A DNA stretch of 64,000 nucleotides from Solibacillus silvestris_B (lineage in GTDB: Bacteria; Bacillota; Bacilli; Bacillales_A; Planococcaceae), in the NCBI RefSeq assembly GCF_051967575.1, contig NZ_JBQCJW010000001.1:62001-126000 (forward strand), read 5' to 3'. Positions 51,565 through 60,585 of this stretch are shown here, piece after piece (within the stretch, counting starts at the first letter, position 1; every line of letters starts with the position of its first letter). Under the pieces are notes generated by a model, which worked only from the letters and a program-made list of their open reading frames with translations, searched no databases and was not told where the DNA came from. A program made the translations under genes and the position numbers.

Positions 51565-53607
51565 TTGAATAAGCTAATTGCAAAGCAAATACCTCATACG
51601 TTTAAATTACATGGGGATGTTCGTCATGATGAATACTATTGGTTGAAAGATAAATCCAATCCAGAAGTCATTTCTTATTTAGAGCAGGAAAACCACTATT
51701 ATGATGAGGTAATGAAACCTTTGGAAAGTTTGACATCGGAATTATACGAAGCAATGGTGGCACGCGTTCCCTCTGCAGAAAGTCAGGTACCTATTCAAAG
51801 AGGGCCATACTATTATTACTACCGATTAGAAAAAGAAAAACAATATCCAATTTTCGCTCGTAAACGTGCAAAAAATCGCTCAGAACTGGCATCTTCTGAT
51901 GAAGAAATTACTTTAGATGAAAATGCACTGGCTAATGGGGAGGACTATTTAAGTGTTACCGTGCAGCGTTATTCTAAAGATCACCGTTATATCGCCTATT
52001 TAGAAAATCGCGACGGCACAGACAGCTATATGTTATTTGTGAAAGATTTGAATACAGATAAGTTGTTAGAAGATACAGTTCCAAATGTTTATATTTACAG
52101 TAGTGTTGAATGGAGTAGCTGCGGACACTATATCTTTTATGTAAAGCTGAATGAATTACAGCGGCCATATCAAGTTTGGCGTCATGAAATAGGTACTGAC
52201 TATACAGCGGATGTGCTTCTATTTGAAGAAACAGACGTAACGTTTAATTTATATATTGATAAATCTAAAAGTGCCCGCTTTATTTTCATCGTTTCACAAT
52301 CAACGACGACATCGGAAGTGCGAATCATTGATGCAGATGAGCCATTATCAGCTCCGCAGTTATTCGAAGGTCGTCGCGAAGGTATTGAATATGATCTAGA
52401 GCATTGGGAAAATGAACTTGTACTATTAACGAATGAAAATGCATTGAACTTCACATTGCTTCGCTGTTCATTGGAAAACTTCAATGAGCGTACGGCGATG
52501 GTTCCGTATGACGAGAAACGGTTTATCGAAAAGATTTATCCTTTTAAACGCCATGTATATGTAACGGGACGGCAAAATGGATTAGAACAAGTTTGGCGTG
52601 TCGAAGGTGATGCCCTTATTCAGCTAGAATGGGAGGAAGACATTTATTCGGTGTCACTAGTTCCGGACCAAGACTTTGAAGCTACGGAAATTTTAGTGCA
52701 GTATCAATCATTTTTAACGCCGAAAACGACAATTCGTATCGATATTGATTCAGGTGAAAAGGAAGTTTTGCAAGAGGCACCCGTTACAGGACAGTACGAC
52801 CGCGAGCAATATGTTCAGCAGCAAGTTTGGGCAACAGCAGCTGACGGTGTCAACGTTCCGATACTCCTTCATTATAAAAAGGATGCGCTCGGCAATGGTC
52901 CGGCACCACTTATCTTAAATGCTTATGGCTCATATGGTTATAGTAGCGATCCTTTTTTTAGCGCTTACCGTCTTCCTGTGCTTGATAAAGGTGTAATCAT
53001 GGCGATTGCCCAAGTGCGTGGTGGTTCAGAGCTGGGACGCACCTGGTATTTTAACGGAAAGATGCAGAAAAAGCGCAATAGCTTTACGGACTTTATTGAT
53101 GCTGCGAATCATTTAATCAATCAAGGTTTTACAACAACCGAACTCATTGCAGCTCGTGGCGGGAGTGCCGGTGGTTTGCTGGTCGGTGCCGTAGCAAATT
53201 TGGCAGGAGACCGTTTTAAAGTTATTGTTCCAGAAGTACCGTTTGTCGATATTGTAACGACGATGCTGGACGATACAATTCCATTAACGACTTTAGAATG
53301 GGATGAATGGGGTAACCCGCAAAACGAAGACGATTACTTCTACATGAAATCTTATAGCCCGTATGACAATGTAGAAGCAAAGCCGTACCCTCATATGTAT
53401 ATAACGACAGGTTTAAATGATCCGCGTGTCGGTTATTGGGAGCCAGCGAAATGGGTAGCTCGCCTGCGCGAATTAAAAACAGATGACAATACACTTGTTT
53501 TAAAAACAAATATGGGTGCTGGCCACTTTGGCGCATCAGGTCGCTTCAACCAGCTGCGTGAACTTGCGGAAGGCTACTCGTTTATTTTAAGTAAGTTCGG
53601 TTATTAG
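51565..53607 (+). CDS. Oligopeptidase B-like S9 family peptidase
   Basis: A 680-residue prolyl-oligopeptidase-family serine peptidase. Residues 1-400 form the beta-propeller (KLHGDVRHDEYYWLKDKSNP at the start); 400-680 form the alpha/beta-hydrolase with GSYGYSSDPFF, VRGGSELGRTWYFNGKM, and the nucleophile in ARGGSAGGLLVGA. Asp (in GLNDPRV) and His (in GAGHFGASGRF) complete the triad. It cleaves short peptides after basic residues in this subfamily. The start is TTG 51565 (MNKLIAKQIPH) with AAAGGAG upstream; an ATG at 51505 has no ribosome site. Confidence 0.93.
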   Translation: MNKLIAKQIPHTFKLHGDVRHDEYYWLKDKSNPEVISYLEQENHYYDEVMKPLESLTSELYEAMVARVPSAESQVPIQRGPYYYYYRLEKEKQYPIFARKRAKNRSELASSDEEITLDENALANGEDYLSVTVQRYSKDHRYIAYLENRDGTDSYMLFVKDLNTDKLLEDTVPNVYIYSSVEWSSCGHYIFYVKLNELQRPYQVWRHEIGTDYTADVLLFEETDVTFNLYIDKSKSARFIFIVSQSTTTSEVRIIDADEPLSAPQLFEGRREGIEYDLEHWENELVLLTNENALNFTLLRCSLENFNERTAMVPYDEKRFIEKIYPFKRHVYVTGRQNGLEQVWRVEGDALIQLEWEEDIYSVSLVPDQDFEATEILVQYQSFLTPKTTIRIDIDSGEKEVLQEAPVTGQYDREQYVQQQVWATAADGVNVPILLHYKKDALGNGPAPLILNAYGSYGYSSDPFFSAYRLPVLDKGVIMAIAQVRGGSELGRTWYFNGKMQKKRNSFTDFIDAANHLINQGFTTTELIAARGGSAGGLLVGAVANLAGDRFKVIVPEVPFVDIVTTMLDDTIPLTTLEWDEWGNPQNEDDYFYMKSYSPYDNVEAKPYPHMYITTGLNDPRVGYWEPAKWVARLRELKTDDNTLVLKTNMGAGHFGASGRFNQLRELAEGYSFILSKFGY

Positions 53608-53619
53608 CTTTTAGTCAGC

Positions 53620-53666
53620 ATAACAAAACGCTTCCCCACGACTGAGGAAGCGTTTTGTTATCTTTT
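53620..53666 (+). terminator. Terminator after the oligopeptidase gene
   Basis: ATAACAAAACGCTTCC (53620-53635) pairs perfectly with GGAAGCGTTTTGTTAT (53646-53661), followed by TCTTTT. Confidence 0.92.
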
Positions 53667-53824
53667 GACGATAATCGGCTAAGGTCGGCTTTCAGCATAT
53701 TTTCATCTGCTTCTGTATTCTTTTTTAATACTACTGAACCTATATTTGTTAAATAAACTAAATCATTTAGAAAAGACCTTCTTCCACTTAGTTTAATCTG
53801 TTGAAAGTCCTTCCCATAAATTTG

Positions 53825-54490
53825 CTATAATCGTATTTTGAATACTTTATTCGCAAGCGGATATAAAAATTTCACTCCTTTTTTCGTCATCATATCTCCT
53901 AGAATATGTGAAAGATAAGCCATTGTTGAAATAATAGCCAAATTGTCTGCTTCAGTACTCCCTTGCAACAGATAAGACATATAAGCCCAATAAGCCACTG
54001 CCCAAATCGTATGTGTCAGCCCTCTGTGCGGTAACCATCCTGCTGCCCCAATGTATACAGCAAACATAAAGAGCCACCATAGCTCTTCCGTAAACGCATA
54101 GTACAGAAGGATTAAACTTAAAACGCTCATTAGTATATTTTTCAGCGTTTCCTGGCTTTTCATGGACAATGCAATAATAATTGCCCCCAATCCTAAAAAC
54201 AGCAGGTTATTCTGTTGAGTAAACCATTCATCATTCAGAAAAGGCAGAAAGTTTAAGTAGGAGGCCAAGGACAGAACCATCAATGCCCCTCCGACAAATT
54301 GTCCGCCCTTTTTTATTTGTTTAGCCGTCTTCGTTACATGCTTATTTAATAGATTATTTCCATCTAAATCGGGAGCAAGGGAAGCCACTGCTGATGCACC
54401 TATAACAATAGGGATCATTTCAGGTGCTTGGCTGACAGATGCCACTGCTCCTATTCCTAACCCGATTGTTAAATGCGTTCGACCTTTCAT
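53825..54490 (-). CDS. YdjM-like membrane-bound metal-dependent hydrolase
   Basis: A 221-residue membrane protein of the YdjM/PF04307 family. The start MKGRTHLTIGLGIGAV carries the first His; ASLAPDLDGNN gives the Asp pair; LPHRGLTHTIWAV and YLSHILGDMMTKKGV give further metal-type His and Asp residues. Four to five helices lie between. Family members are membrane proteins with a phospholipase-C-like metal site; YdjM of E. coli is LexA-controlled. No LexA-type box was looked for with success here. GAGGTGG precedes the ATG. Confidence 0.88.
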   Translation of the reverse strand: MKGRTHLTIGLGIGAVASVSQAPEMIPIVIGASAVASLAPDLDGNNLLNKHVTKTAKQIKKGGQFVGGALMVLSLASYLNFLPFLNDEWFTQQNNLLFLGLGAIIIALSMKSQETLKNILMSVLSLILLYYAFTEELWWLFMFAVYIGAAGWLPHRGLTHTIWAVAYWAYMSYLLQGSTEADNLAIISTMAYLSHILGDMMTKKGVKFLYPLANKVFKIRL

Positions 54491-54679
54491 GTTGCCACCT
54501 CTTTGTTGTTATGTGTTCCTATTCAACGGATTTCTCTATCACTTATTTTATGTTTAAAGATTTTATTGTATATATCCACGTACAATTAATCAAGTTTTAC
54601 AAAAAGGAAGTTTCCCATATTCTGTTCAGCTCATGAGATTTCCCTATGTCTTTAATACTTACCCTTCTTTCAAATTAAT

Positions 54680-55852
54680 TCACGTCAGCCTCTGTGCGCG
54701 ATTGTATATAAAAATACTGCATAATATAATAAAAGAAATAACCCCAAACATATAATCAATATAAGATGTTAAAAGCCAGCCGCCTAAAATAGGCCCGATA
54801 AAGCCTCCGATATTTTTGAACTGGGCTGCCCCTAAATATGTCCCCTTCTGATCTTCGGGCGCAATTTCTTCAATAACTGCATTCATCATAGGAAACGAAA
54901 AAATTTCTCCTACCGAAAACACAACCATACTCGCAATGAACATCCACGGACTAAGGGAGACTCCAAATAAAAACAAGCCGACCGCAAAAATAACGACCCC
55001 AATTTTCAACGAAGCATAAATTGAGATTTTTTCGCTCAGCATTGTCAATGGCAGCTGAAATGTAAGTACAGTAATCGAATTAGCGACGATAACATATGAA
55101 AAAAGCCTCACTCCATCCTCCACATTCATATTTATGAATTGCGGCAATGTGGAATCAAATTGCGAGTAGCCTAGCGTAATTAAAATACCTCCTGCAATAA
55201 AAAGCAATAGCTTACGGTCATGCAATACCGCATTGACAATCGTGAGCACTCGCTGATTGGCGCCTAGTTTTCGTTGCTTCATTTCGTATCGGTTTAAAAT
55301 GAACAATAAGAACATTCCATACAACGCATACATGAAGCCTGTAATCATAAAAGGTGTAGACGGGCTTGATAGGCTTGCCACCCATACACCGAGTAAAGGA
55401 CCGATTACCGCGGCAATATTAATCGCCGTATAACGCACCGAAAATAAACGTCTTTTTTTAGCGTCTTCCGTAAAATCAATCATTAATGCTTGTGTCCCCG
55501 GCTCAAAAAAAGAACGGCACAACCCATTCACTGCATTAAGGACAACAAAATAAATGGCGGAAGATGCCAACGCAAAACCGATGAATGTCAAACTCCATAT
55601 AAAGACTGTTGCCGTAATGACGATTTTCCTCCCGAAGCGATCCGTTAAATAACCGCCAATAAAGCCGCCAAATGTTGAAAATAAAGGTGCGACACCGAGC
55701 GTTACACCGATTAGCAGCGGTGATGCCTGAAGCTCGTTATGTAAATATAAAGCCAAAAACGGGATTGCCATAAAACTGGCCGTTCTAACAAAAACAGTCC
55801 CGCTTAAAATAATCCATACGAGTGGATGAAAATACTGGATGATTCTTTGCAT
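54680..55852 (-). CDS. MFS transporter
   Basis: A 390-residue major facilitator protein with 12 helices. The A-motif GGYLTDRFGRK lies after helix 2 (near residue 65) and LCRSFFEPGTQALM in helix 4-5 is drug-efflux-like. Start 55852 is chosen because GGAGG lies eight bases upstream; longer starts would reach past a TATAAT box near 55893. It may export a drug or metabolite. It diverges from another MFS gene at 56009. Confidence 0.9.
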   Translation of the reverse strand: MQRIIQYFHPLVWIILSGTVFVRTASFMAIPFLALYLHNELQASPLLIGVTLGVAPLFSTFGGFIGGYLTDRFGRKIVITATVFIWSLTFIGFALASSAIYFVVLNAVNGLCRSFFEPGTQALMIDFTEDAKKRRLFSVRYTAINIAAVIGPLLGVWVASLSSPSTPFMITGFMYALYGMFLLFILNRYEMKQRKLGANQRVLTIVNAVLHDRKLLLFIAGGILITLGYSQFDSTLPQFINMNVEDGVRLFSYVIVANSITVLTFQLPLTMLSEKISIYASLKIGVVIFAVGLFLFGVSLSPWMFIASMVVFSVGEIFSFPMMNAVIEEIAPEDQKGTYLGAAQFKNIGGFIGPILGGWLLTSYIDYMFGVISFIILCSIFIYNRAQRLT

Positions 55853-56008
55853 AGCTTGCCTCCGTCTGTTTCGATTGGACATCTTTCCCATTATACATAA
55901 TTTTCGTAAATAATATTTCACTAATGTGAATTTTCCGCCTCTTAATACTATTTGATTTTAATATAATGGTATAATTGCGGAAAATAAAAGATGAGGAGGC
56001 ATGTTCAA

Positions 56009-57256
56009 ATGAAGCTTACAAAAGAGGAAAAATCATGGATATTGTACGATTGCGGGAACTCGGCTTATTCGATGGCCATTACTACTGCACTGTTTCCGAT
56101 CGTATTTGGGATGTTCAATGGAGCCAACAATATGGATCTAGGCTATTTCAATTCCCTTGCCAGTATTTTTGTCGCAGTGCTCAGTCCCATTTTAGGGGCA
56201 TTTGCTGATTATAAAGACAAGAAAAAACGCTTCTTTACATTTTTTGCGCTCGTCGGGATTTTTTCCACCCTTTCCTTTACATTTATTTCACCTGAAAGCG
56301 GTCAATGGCAATTGCTGATCGTCATGTATATATTGTCGTGCATTGGTTTTGCCGGGGCGAATATTTTCTATGATTCATTTTTAGTAGATGTGACGACAGA
56401 CGAAAGAATGGATAAGGTTTCCTCATCCGGATTTGCGTTCGGCTATATTTCAAGTGTCCTTCCTTTTGGCATCAGTTTGGTCGTTATATTAATGATGGGA
56501 ATGGATGCAGCGATTGGCTATCAAATCGGTTTCTTCATTACCGCATTGTGGTGGGGGCTACTGACGATTCCTATGATAAAGGACGTGAAGCAGCGCCACT
56601 ACATTGAACAAGAGCCAAATCCGGTGAGCCAGAGCTTTAAACGTTTAGGACAGACATTTTTGCAAATTAAAGATTATAAAATTGTATTTATTTTTTTAAT
56701 TGCCTATTTCTGCTATATAGATGGTGTCGATACGATTATAAAAATGGTCGTACCTTATGCTACAAGCGTTTTAGGTGAGAATTCACTGGATACATTCATG
56801 CTGTTGGCCATTTTGCTTGTCATTCAAATAGTCGCATTTCCCTGTGCGCTTTTATATGGTTCCCTTGCAAAGAAATATTCGACGCGCACAATGATCATTG
56901 TCGGTATTACGACATACGTCATTTCATGTATTGCTGCGTTTTTCATTTCCGAAATGTGGCATATTTTCGTGCTCGGCATTCTAGTCGGCTCTGCACAAGG
57001 TGGCATTCAAGCGCTTAGCCGGTCATACTATGGCAAAATCATTCCAAAAGAACGGTCAAATGAATTTTTCGGCTTCTACAATATTTTCGGAAAGTTCGCG
57101 GCGATTATCGGACCATTTTTAATGGCCCTTACAACGACGATGACCGGGGAAGCAAGATATAGCATTTTATCGATTATCCCATTATTCGTCATCGGTCTTA
57201 TAGTCTTTTTAATGCTTCCAAAAGACGCACACGATTATACCAAAACAGCAAGGTGA
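56009..57256 (+). CDS. UMF1/Atg22-type MFS transporter
   Basis: A 415-residue MFS protein of the UMF1 (Atg22-like) family with 11-12 helices. WILYDCGNSAYSMAITTALFP at the N-terminus (in part) and ARYSILSIIPLFVIGL at the end are family features; AQGGIQALSRSYYGKIIPK before helix 11 is a further landmark. Start 56009 is set by GAGGAGG nine bases upstream. It overlaps or abuts a phosphodiesterase-like gene, so the two may handle a phosphorylated or nucleotide-derived compound together. Confidence 0.92.
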   Translation: MKLTKEEKSWILYDCGNSAYSMAITTALFPIVFGMFNGANNMDLGYFNSLASIFVAVLSPILGAFADYKDKKKRFFTFFALVGIFSTLSFTFISPESGQWQLLIVMYILSCIGFAGANIFYDSFLVDVTTDERMDKVSSSGFAFGYISSVLPFGISLVVILMMGMDAAIGYQIGFFITALWWGLLTIPMIKDVKQRHYIEQEPNPVSQSFKRLGQTFLQIKDYKIVFIFLIAYFCYIDGVDTIIKMVVPYATSVLGENSLDTFMLLAILLVIQIVAFPCALLYGSLAKKYSTRTMIIVGITTYVISCIAAFFISEMWHIFVLGILVGSAQGGIQALSRSYYGKIIPKERSNEFFGFYNIFGKFAAIIGPFLMALTTTMTGEARYSILSIIPLFVIGLIVFLMLPKDAHDYTKTAR

Positions 57257-57261
57257 TATTT

Positions 57262-58545
57262 ATGCAGCCAAAAAGCAAGTATGTCATTGTCATTTCGTAT
57301 GACGCTTTTTCCAAAGATAACTGGGAAAGCGCGAAATCGAAGCCTCATTTGGCAGAGTTAATCGCTAACGGGGCTTCCACAGACTCTTTAAAAAGTGTAT
57401 ACCCTACGCTTACTTATGTCATCCACAGCTCTTATGTGACCGGTGTCTATCCGAATAAGCACGGTGTTTTCCATAATAATCCGTTCCAGCCATTTGTTCC
57501 TGAAAATGATCAAGCCTGGCATTGGTTCCGACGGGATATTCAAGAGCCAACCGTGTATGAGGCTGCCGGCAAAAAAGGACTCAAAACAGCAGGCTTACTG
57601 TGGCCCGTTTCCGGAAATGCAAATATCAATTATAATATTCCGGAAATTAAAGCCGTAAAAAATGAAAACCAAGCATTAAAAATTTTGAAAAGCGGCAGTA
57701 AATTATTTACACTAACAATGGAAATGAAGTATGGGAAAGTACGGCAAGGGATCGAACAGCCTTATTTAGACGACTTCACTACGTTGTGCGCGGTCGACAC
57801 GATCAAAAAGAAAAAACCGAATTTATTGCTTATGCATTTAATAGATCTTGATGACACGAAACATATTCATGGCACGAAAAATCCGCAAATCGAAAATGTC
57901 ATTGATCGGATGGATCGCCGGATAGGTGATTTAGTTCAAGCTGCAAAAGATGCGGACATTTACGATGAGACGACTTTTATTATTGTCGGCGATCATAGCC
58001 AGCTGGATGTCCAATATAAAGCGTATTTAAATCGTTTGTTTTATGATGAAGGACTAATTTATGAGCATAACGGGAAATGGCAATGGCGGGCATATATACA
58101 AGGTGCTGGAGGAGCCGCATATTTGCATTTACAGCAAGGAGATGCAGAGGCGGAGAAATTGGCGCTTTCTATTCTAGACAATGCAGCACAGCATGGAGCT
58201 TACGGAATTGAAGCGATTTTAAGTACAGAAAAATTGAATGAGCTTCATGTGAGCAGACAATTCCGCTATATGATTGAAGCGAGAGAAGGCTATGCTTTTG
58301 AAGATGATCATCTACAGGAAGCTGTCGTTGATTTGCATGCAATCGGCAAAAAATATGCGACACACGGATATATGCCGAATAAGCCAAATTATACGAGCAA
58401 TTTGATTATTTCGGGCAGCAATGTAATAGCTGGCTCGGATATCGGTGAAGTATGTGTCGTAGATATCGCTCCTACGATTGCCTATATATTAAATTTGGAT
58501 TTTCCGGATACAGATGGAAGAGCGTTAACTGAAATATTCAAGTAA
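57262..58545 (+). CDS. Alkaline phosphatase superfamily protein (nucleotide pyrophosphatase/phosphodiesterase type)
   Basis: A 427-residue enzyme without a signal peptide, so cytoplasmic. It shows the metal-binding layout of type I phosphodiesterase/nucleotide pyrophosphatases: VISYDAFSKDNW with the first Asp, SVYPTLTYVIHSSYVTGVYP with the nucleophile Thr, IDLDDTKHIHG, IVGDHSQ and ATHGYMPN. Two metals, a Thr nucleophile and phosphodiester or phosphate-ester hydrolysis follow from the family. ATG 57262 has AGGTGA six bases upstream; a GTG at 57253 overlapping the MFS stop codon is less likely. Confidence 0.88.
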   Translation: MQPKSKYVIVISYDAFSKDNWESAKSKPHLAELIANGASTDSLKSVYPTLTYVIHSSYVTGVYPNKHGVFHNNPFQPFVPENDQAWHWFRRDIQEPTVYEAAGKKGLKTAGLLWPVSGNANINYNIPEIKAVKNENQALKILKSGSKLFTLTMEMKYGKVRQGIEQPYLDDFTTLCAVDTIKKKKPNLLLMHLIDLDDTKHIHGTKNPQIENVIDRMDRRIGDLVQAAKDADIYDETTFIIVGDHSQLDVQYKAYLNRLFYDEGLIYEHNGKWQWRAYIQGAGGAAYLHLQQGDAEAEKLALSILDNAAQHGAYGIEAILSTEKLNELHVSRQFRYMIEAREGYAFEDDHLQEAVVDLHAIGKKYATHGYMPNKPNYTSNLIISGSNVIAGSDIGEVCVVDIAPTIAYILNLDFPDTDGRALTEIFK

Positions 58546-58581
58546 TAATTGAGCATTTGCAGCTTAATTGCTCCATTAATC

Positions 58582-58623
58582 AAAACCCGGCAACCTTATG
58601 AAATAAGGGCTGACGGGTTTTTG
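58582..58623 (+). terminator. Terminator after the phosphodiesterase gene
   Basis: AAAACCCG (58582-58589) and CGGGTTTT (58614-58621) form the base of a stem that continues with CCTTA and TAAGG around a TGAAA loop; T-bases follow. A leftward open frame across it is therefore not coding. Confidence 0.85.
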
Positions 58624-58711
58624 GCTTGTAAACTCAATACTTATGCTTGCTTCTTTGTCGGGAAAATCGTATAAGAATGTGCAAAGCCAAAATCGATCAC
58701 AAAATGAACAG

Positions 58712-58939
58712 CTATCCTTGACTGAAATTATTGCCCTCATCTTGATTAAAAGGGAAATTACTGATCTCGTTATCGAACCGCCTGCCAAATAAACCGCAAA
58801 CTTCCTCCGTTTGTTTAACACATAGGCCATGCTTAAAGCCAGACCGGCAGATGTGTTTCATCAATCCGTTCGCCTCTTCTTTTAGCGACTTGCCTTTTAA
58901 TAAATGCATCGTAAAGATTTCTTTAATAGAGGCAGGCAA
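58712..58939 (-). CDS. Doubtful small open frame, possibly a gene fragment
   Basis: A 75-codon leftward frame from TTG 58939 with AGGTGGGG ten bases upstream. The first 35 residues (IKEIFTMHLLKGKSLKEEAN, then GLMKHI) are protein-like, the rest is not, and another frame reads on more plausibly after position 58830. It may be a decayed gene with a frameshift. I do not recognise it. The 480 bases between 58546 and 59024 hold nothing else but the terminator. Confidence 0.25.
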   Translation of the reverse strand: MPASIKEIFTMHLLKGKSLKEEANGLMKHICRSGFKHGLCVKQTEEVCGLFGRRFDNEISNFPFNQDEGNNFSQG

Positions 58940-59024
58940 TTAGGATTTCCCCACCTAAATAGGCGATTCCAACATTTGAAAAATCATCAGTTTCTCCGGT
59001 TATTTTCGTTAATCAAACATATAA

Positions 59025-59303
59025 TTACTCGACCATCTTCGCATTTACATAAACAACTTCAAGTAGAATAATCGCAACCGCCACCATTAAAATCATTTCT
59101 GTCTGTTTTAGACCAGCAAATCCACTAAATGCTAACCCAGCTCCTAAAACAGCAAATGTACTTCCGACAAGTCGCGCTAATTTATTTTTATCTTTTACTC
59201 TTTTTTCATTATATCCAGCTAATAACCATGTTAATTTTTTAACACCAATTAAAAAGCCAATAACTAAAAACACCAACCCTATTATTATCAGATTTACTTC
59301 CAT
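59025..59303 (-). CDS. DUF3784 family membrane protein
   Basis: A 92-residue protein with three helices (about 4-22, 45-62, 68-85). The segment WLLAGYNEKRVKDKNKLARL matches the DUF3784 landmark (LIAGYN followed by a charged stretch). It follows the next upstream gene by 12 bases and ends the HTH-membrane operon. Confidence 0.85.
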   Translation of the reverse strand: MEVNLIIIGLVFLVIGFLIGVKKLTWLLAGYNEKRVKDKNKLARLVGSTFAVLGAGLAFSGFAGLKQTEMILMVAVAIILLEVVYVNAKMVE

Positions 59304-59315
59304 TTCAGATTCCTC

Positions 59316-59678
59316 CTAATAGTGTTTGATTATGGCAGGTACAATATAGAAAGGAATGCACAGTGTTATCAATAAATACACTAAAATCATTTCTATATTG
59401 AAGTCCATTTTAAAAACCCCTTGATTATCAATGATTAAAATCAGTATTAATAATGCATTCAGCAGCATCATACTGCGTAATGACCATTTTGAAATATTGG
59501 CATTTACTCGGTCATCAAATTCAAATTCACCGTTTTGTATTTTACTGCGCTTGTATTTAGCCAATATGATTAAACAACTTATTCCAGCTAAAAGTAGCCA
59601 TTTTAATAACGTGCTTTCAATAAATAAGATTACTAAAAAAAAACAGAGAGTTGGTACATAGGAAATTAACTTATTCAT
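59316..59678 (-). CDS. Small membrane protein in an HTH operon
   Basis: A 120-residue protein with four helices (about 6-22, 23-38, 66-84, 92-112) and a hydrophilic loop QNGEFEFDDRVNANISKW that resembles DUF2178-type membrane proteins. Start 59678 is chosen because GGAGG lies seven bases upstream and the ATG overlaps the regulator stop codon by four bases. I cannot assign a function. Confidence 0.8.
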   Translation of the reverse strand: MNKLISYVPTLCFFLVILFIESTLLKWLLLAGISCLIILAKYKRSKIQNGEFEFDDRVNANISKWSLRSMMLLNALLILILIIDNQGVFKMDFNIEMILVYLLITLCIPFYIVPAIIKHY

Positions 59679-59893
59679 TCTTCGTCCTCCATCCAAAATA
59701 GCTTTTCAATCGAAGTATCAAGTGCATCCGCAATTAATAAACATACTTTAATTGTTGGATTATACTTTTGAGCCTCGATTAAATTCATCGTTTGTCTAGT
59801 GACACCAATCTGCTTTGCTAAATCTCCTTGAGTTAAATTTCCGAGCTCAGTTCGACGCAGTTTAACGCTGTTTTTTATTTGAACCTCTTTCAA
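59675..59893 (-). CDS. Small HTH-XRE transcriptional regulator
   Basis: A 72-residue Cro/C1-type regulator: VKLRRTELGNLTQGDLAKQIG then TRQTMNLIEAQKYNPTIKVC. It is close in length and layout to the regulator at 31010 and is likewise followed by small membrane proteins. The start is TTG 59893 with AAAGGGGG seven bases upstream. It probably represses its own operon from the palindrome at 60001-60018. Confidence 0.9.
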   Translation of the reverse strand: MKEVQIKNSVKLRRTELGNLTQGDLAKQIGVTRQTMNLIEAQKYNPTIKVCLLIADALDTSIEKLFWMEDEE

Positions 59894-59978
59894 TTGAATG
59901 CCCCCTTTCAAAAAGGTGATGTCACTTTACGGATATTTTGCGACAAGACGAATTAAGGAAAAAATGTCTCACAACTAA

Positions 59979-60018
59979 ATTGTAATATATAATTTAATTT
60001 TGTCAATTATATATGACA
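59979..60018 (-). promoter_or_regulatory. Promoter and operator of the HTH-membrane operon
   Basis: On the minus strand TTGACA (60006-60001) and TACAAT (59984-59979) are 16 bases apart, a near-consensus sigma-A promoter. The -35 box is one arm of an inverted repeat TGTCA (60001-60005) with TGACA (60014-60018), a fitting binding site for the XRE regulator encoded downstream. Confidence 0.75.
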
Positions 60019-60523
60019 TTATCTACATAAAAAAATCGACTACAAATTTCTTTAGCCAATTTTTCAATAAATAATTTTGGATTGCTTTTAATATTAAAGA
60101 GGGAACTCAATATCCTTTATAAACATTTGTTAATCTAATAAGGGTCATATCACAGAATACAGAGAACGGGACAACACATGCAGCCAATATGAAAAGTTTC
60201 ATTTCAGAGGTGACAGATGAATTTTTCAAAACCTTATATAGATAAATAGGAAATAACTGAACTACTGCATGCACCGCTAAATTCAAATTACAATAAATTT
60301 CGGTACAAAACCTTCTATATGCACAGAAGGATTTTCATAATTTTTCAACATACAATACTTGTAATGCTCAAATTGTTCGCTTTCAAATATAAACACCGCA
60401 CAAAAATAACTTGAAATAGCCCCTAAAGCTAAAACAGCTTGCCGGTATAACTAACATCGACAACATCTTTCCTCCCCTTAACGCTAATAGGACAACCCAT
60501 CTTTATAGGAAAAATAATATATA
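60019..60523. other. AT-rich intergenic region, no gene seen
   Basis: A weak hairpin (CCTTCT 60311-60316 with AGAAGG 60325-60330) is the only structure noticed. Open frames here lack ribosome sites. Confidence 0.5.
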
Positions 60524-60566
60524 CAAAAAAGCGTGTTAAGGGCTCCATTTCGGCCTTTAACACACT
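60524..60566 (-). terminator. Terminator after the catalase gene
   Basis: GTGTTAAGGGC and GGCCTTTAACAC pair around a short loop (60533-60563), with a T-run (CTTTTTTG) following on the minus strand at about 60530-60523. It lies 20 bases past the catalase stop codon. Confidence 0.85.
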
Positions 60567-60585
60567 CGCTGCTCTATATTTGTAT

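Noticed and set aside
58576..58830. Leftward open frame of 84 codons.
   Set aside because: It reads through the strong terminator of the phosphodiesterase gene and has no ribosome site.
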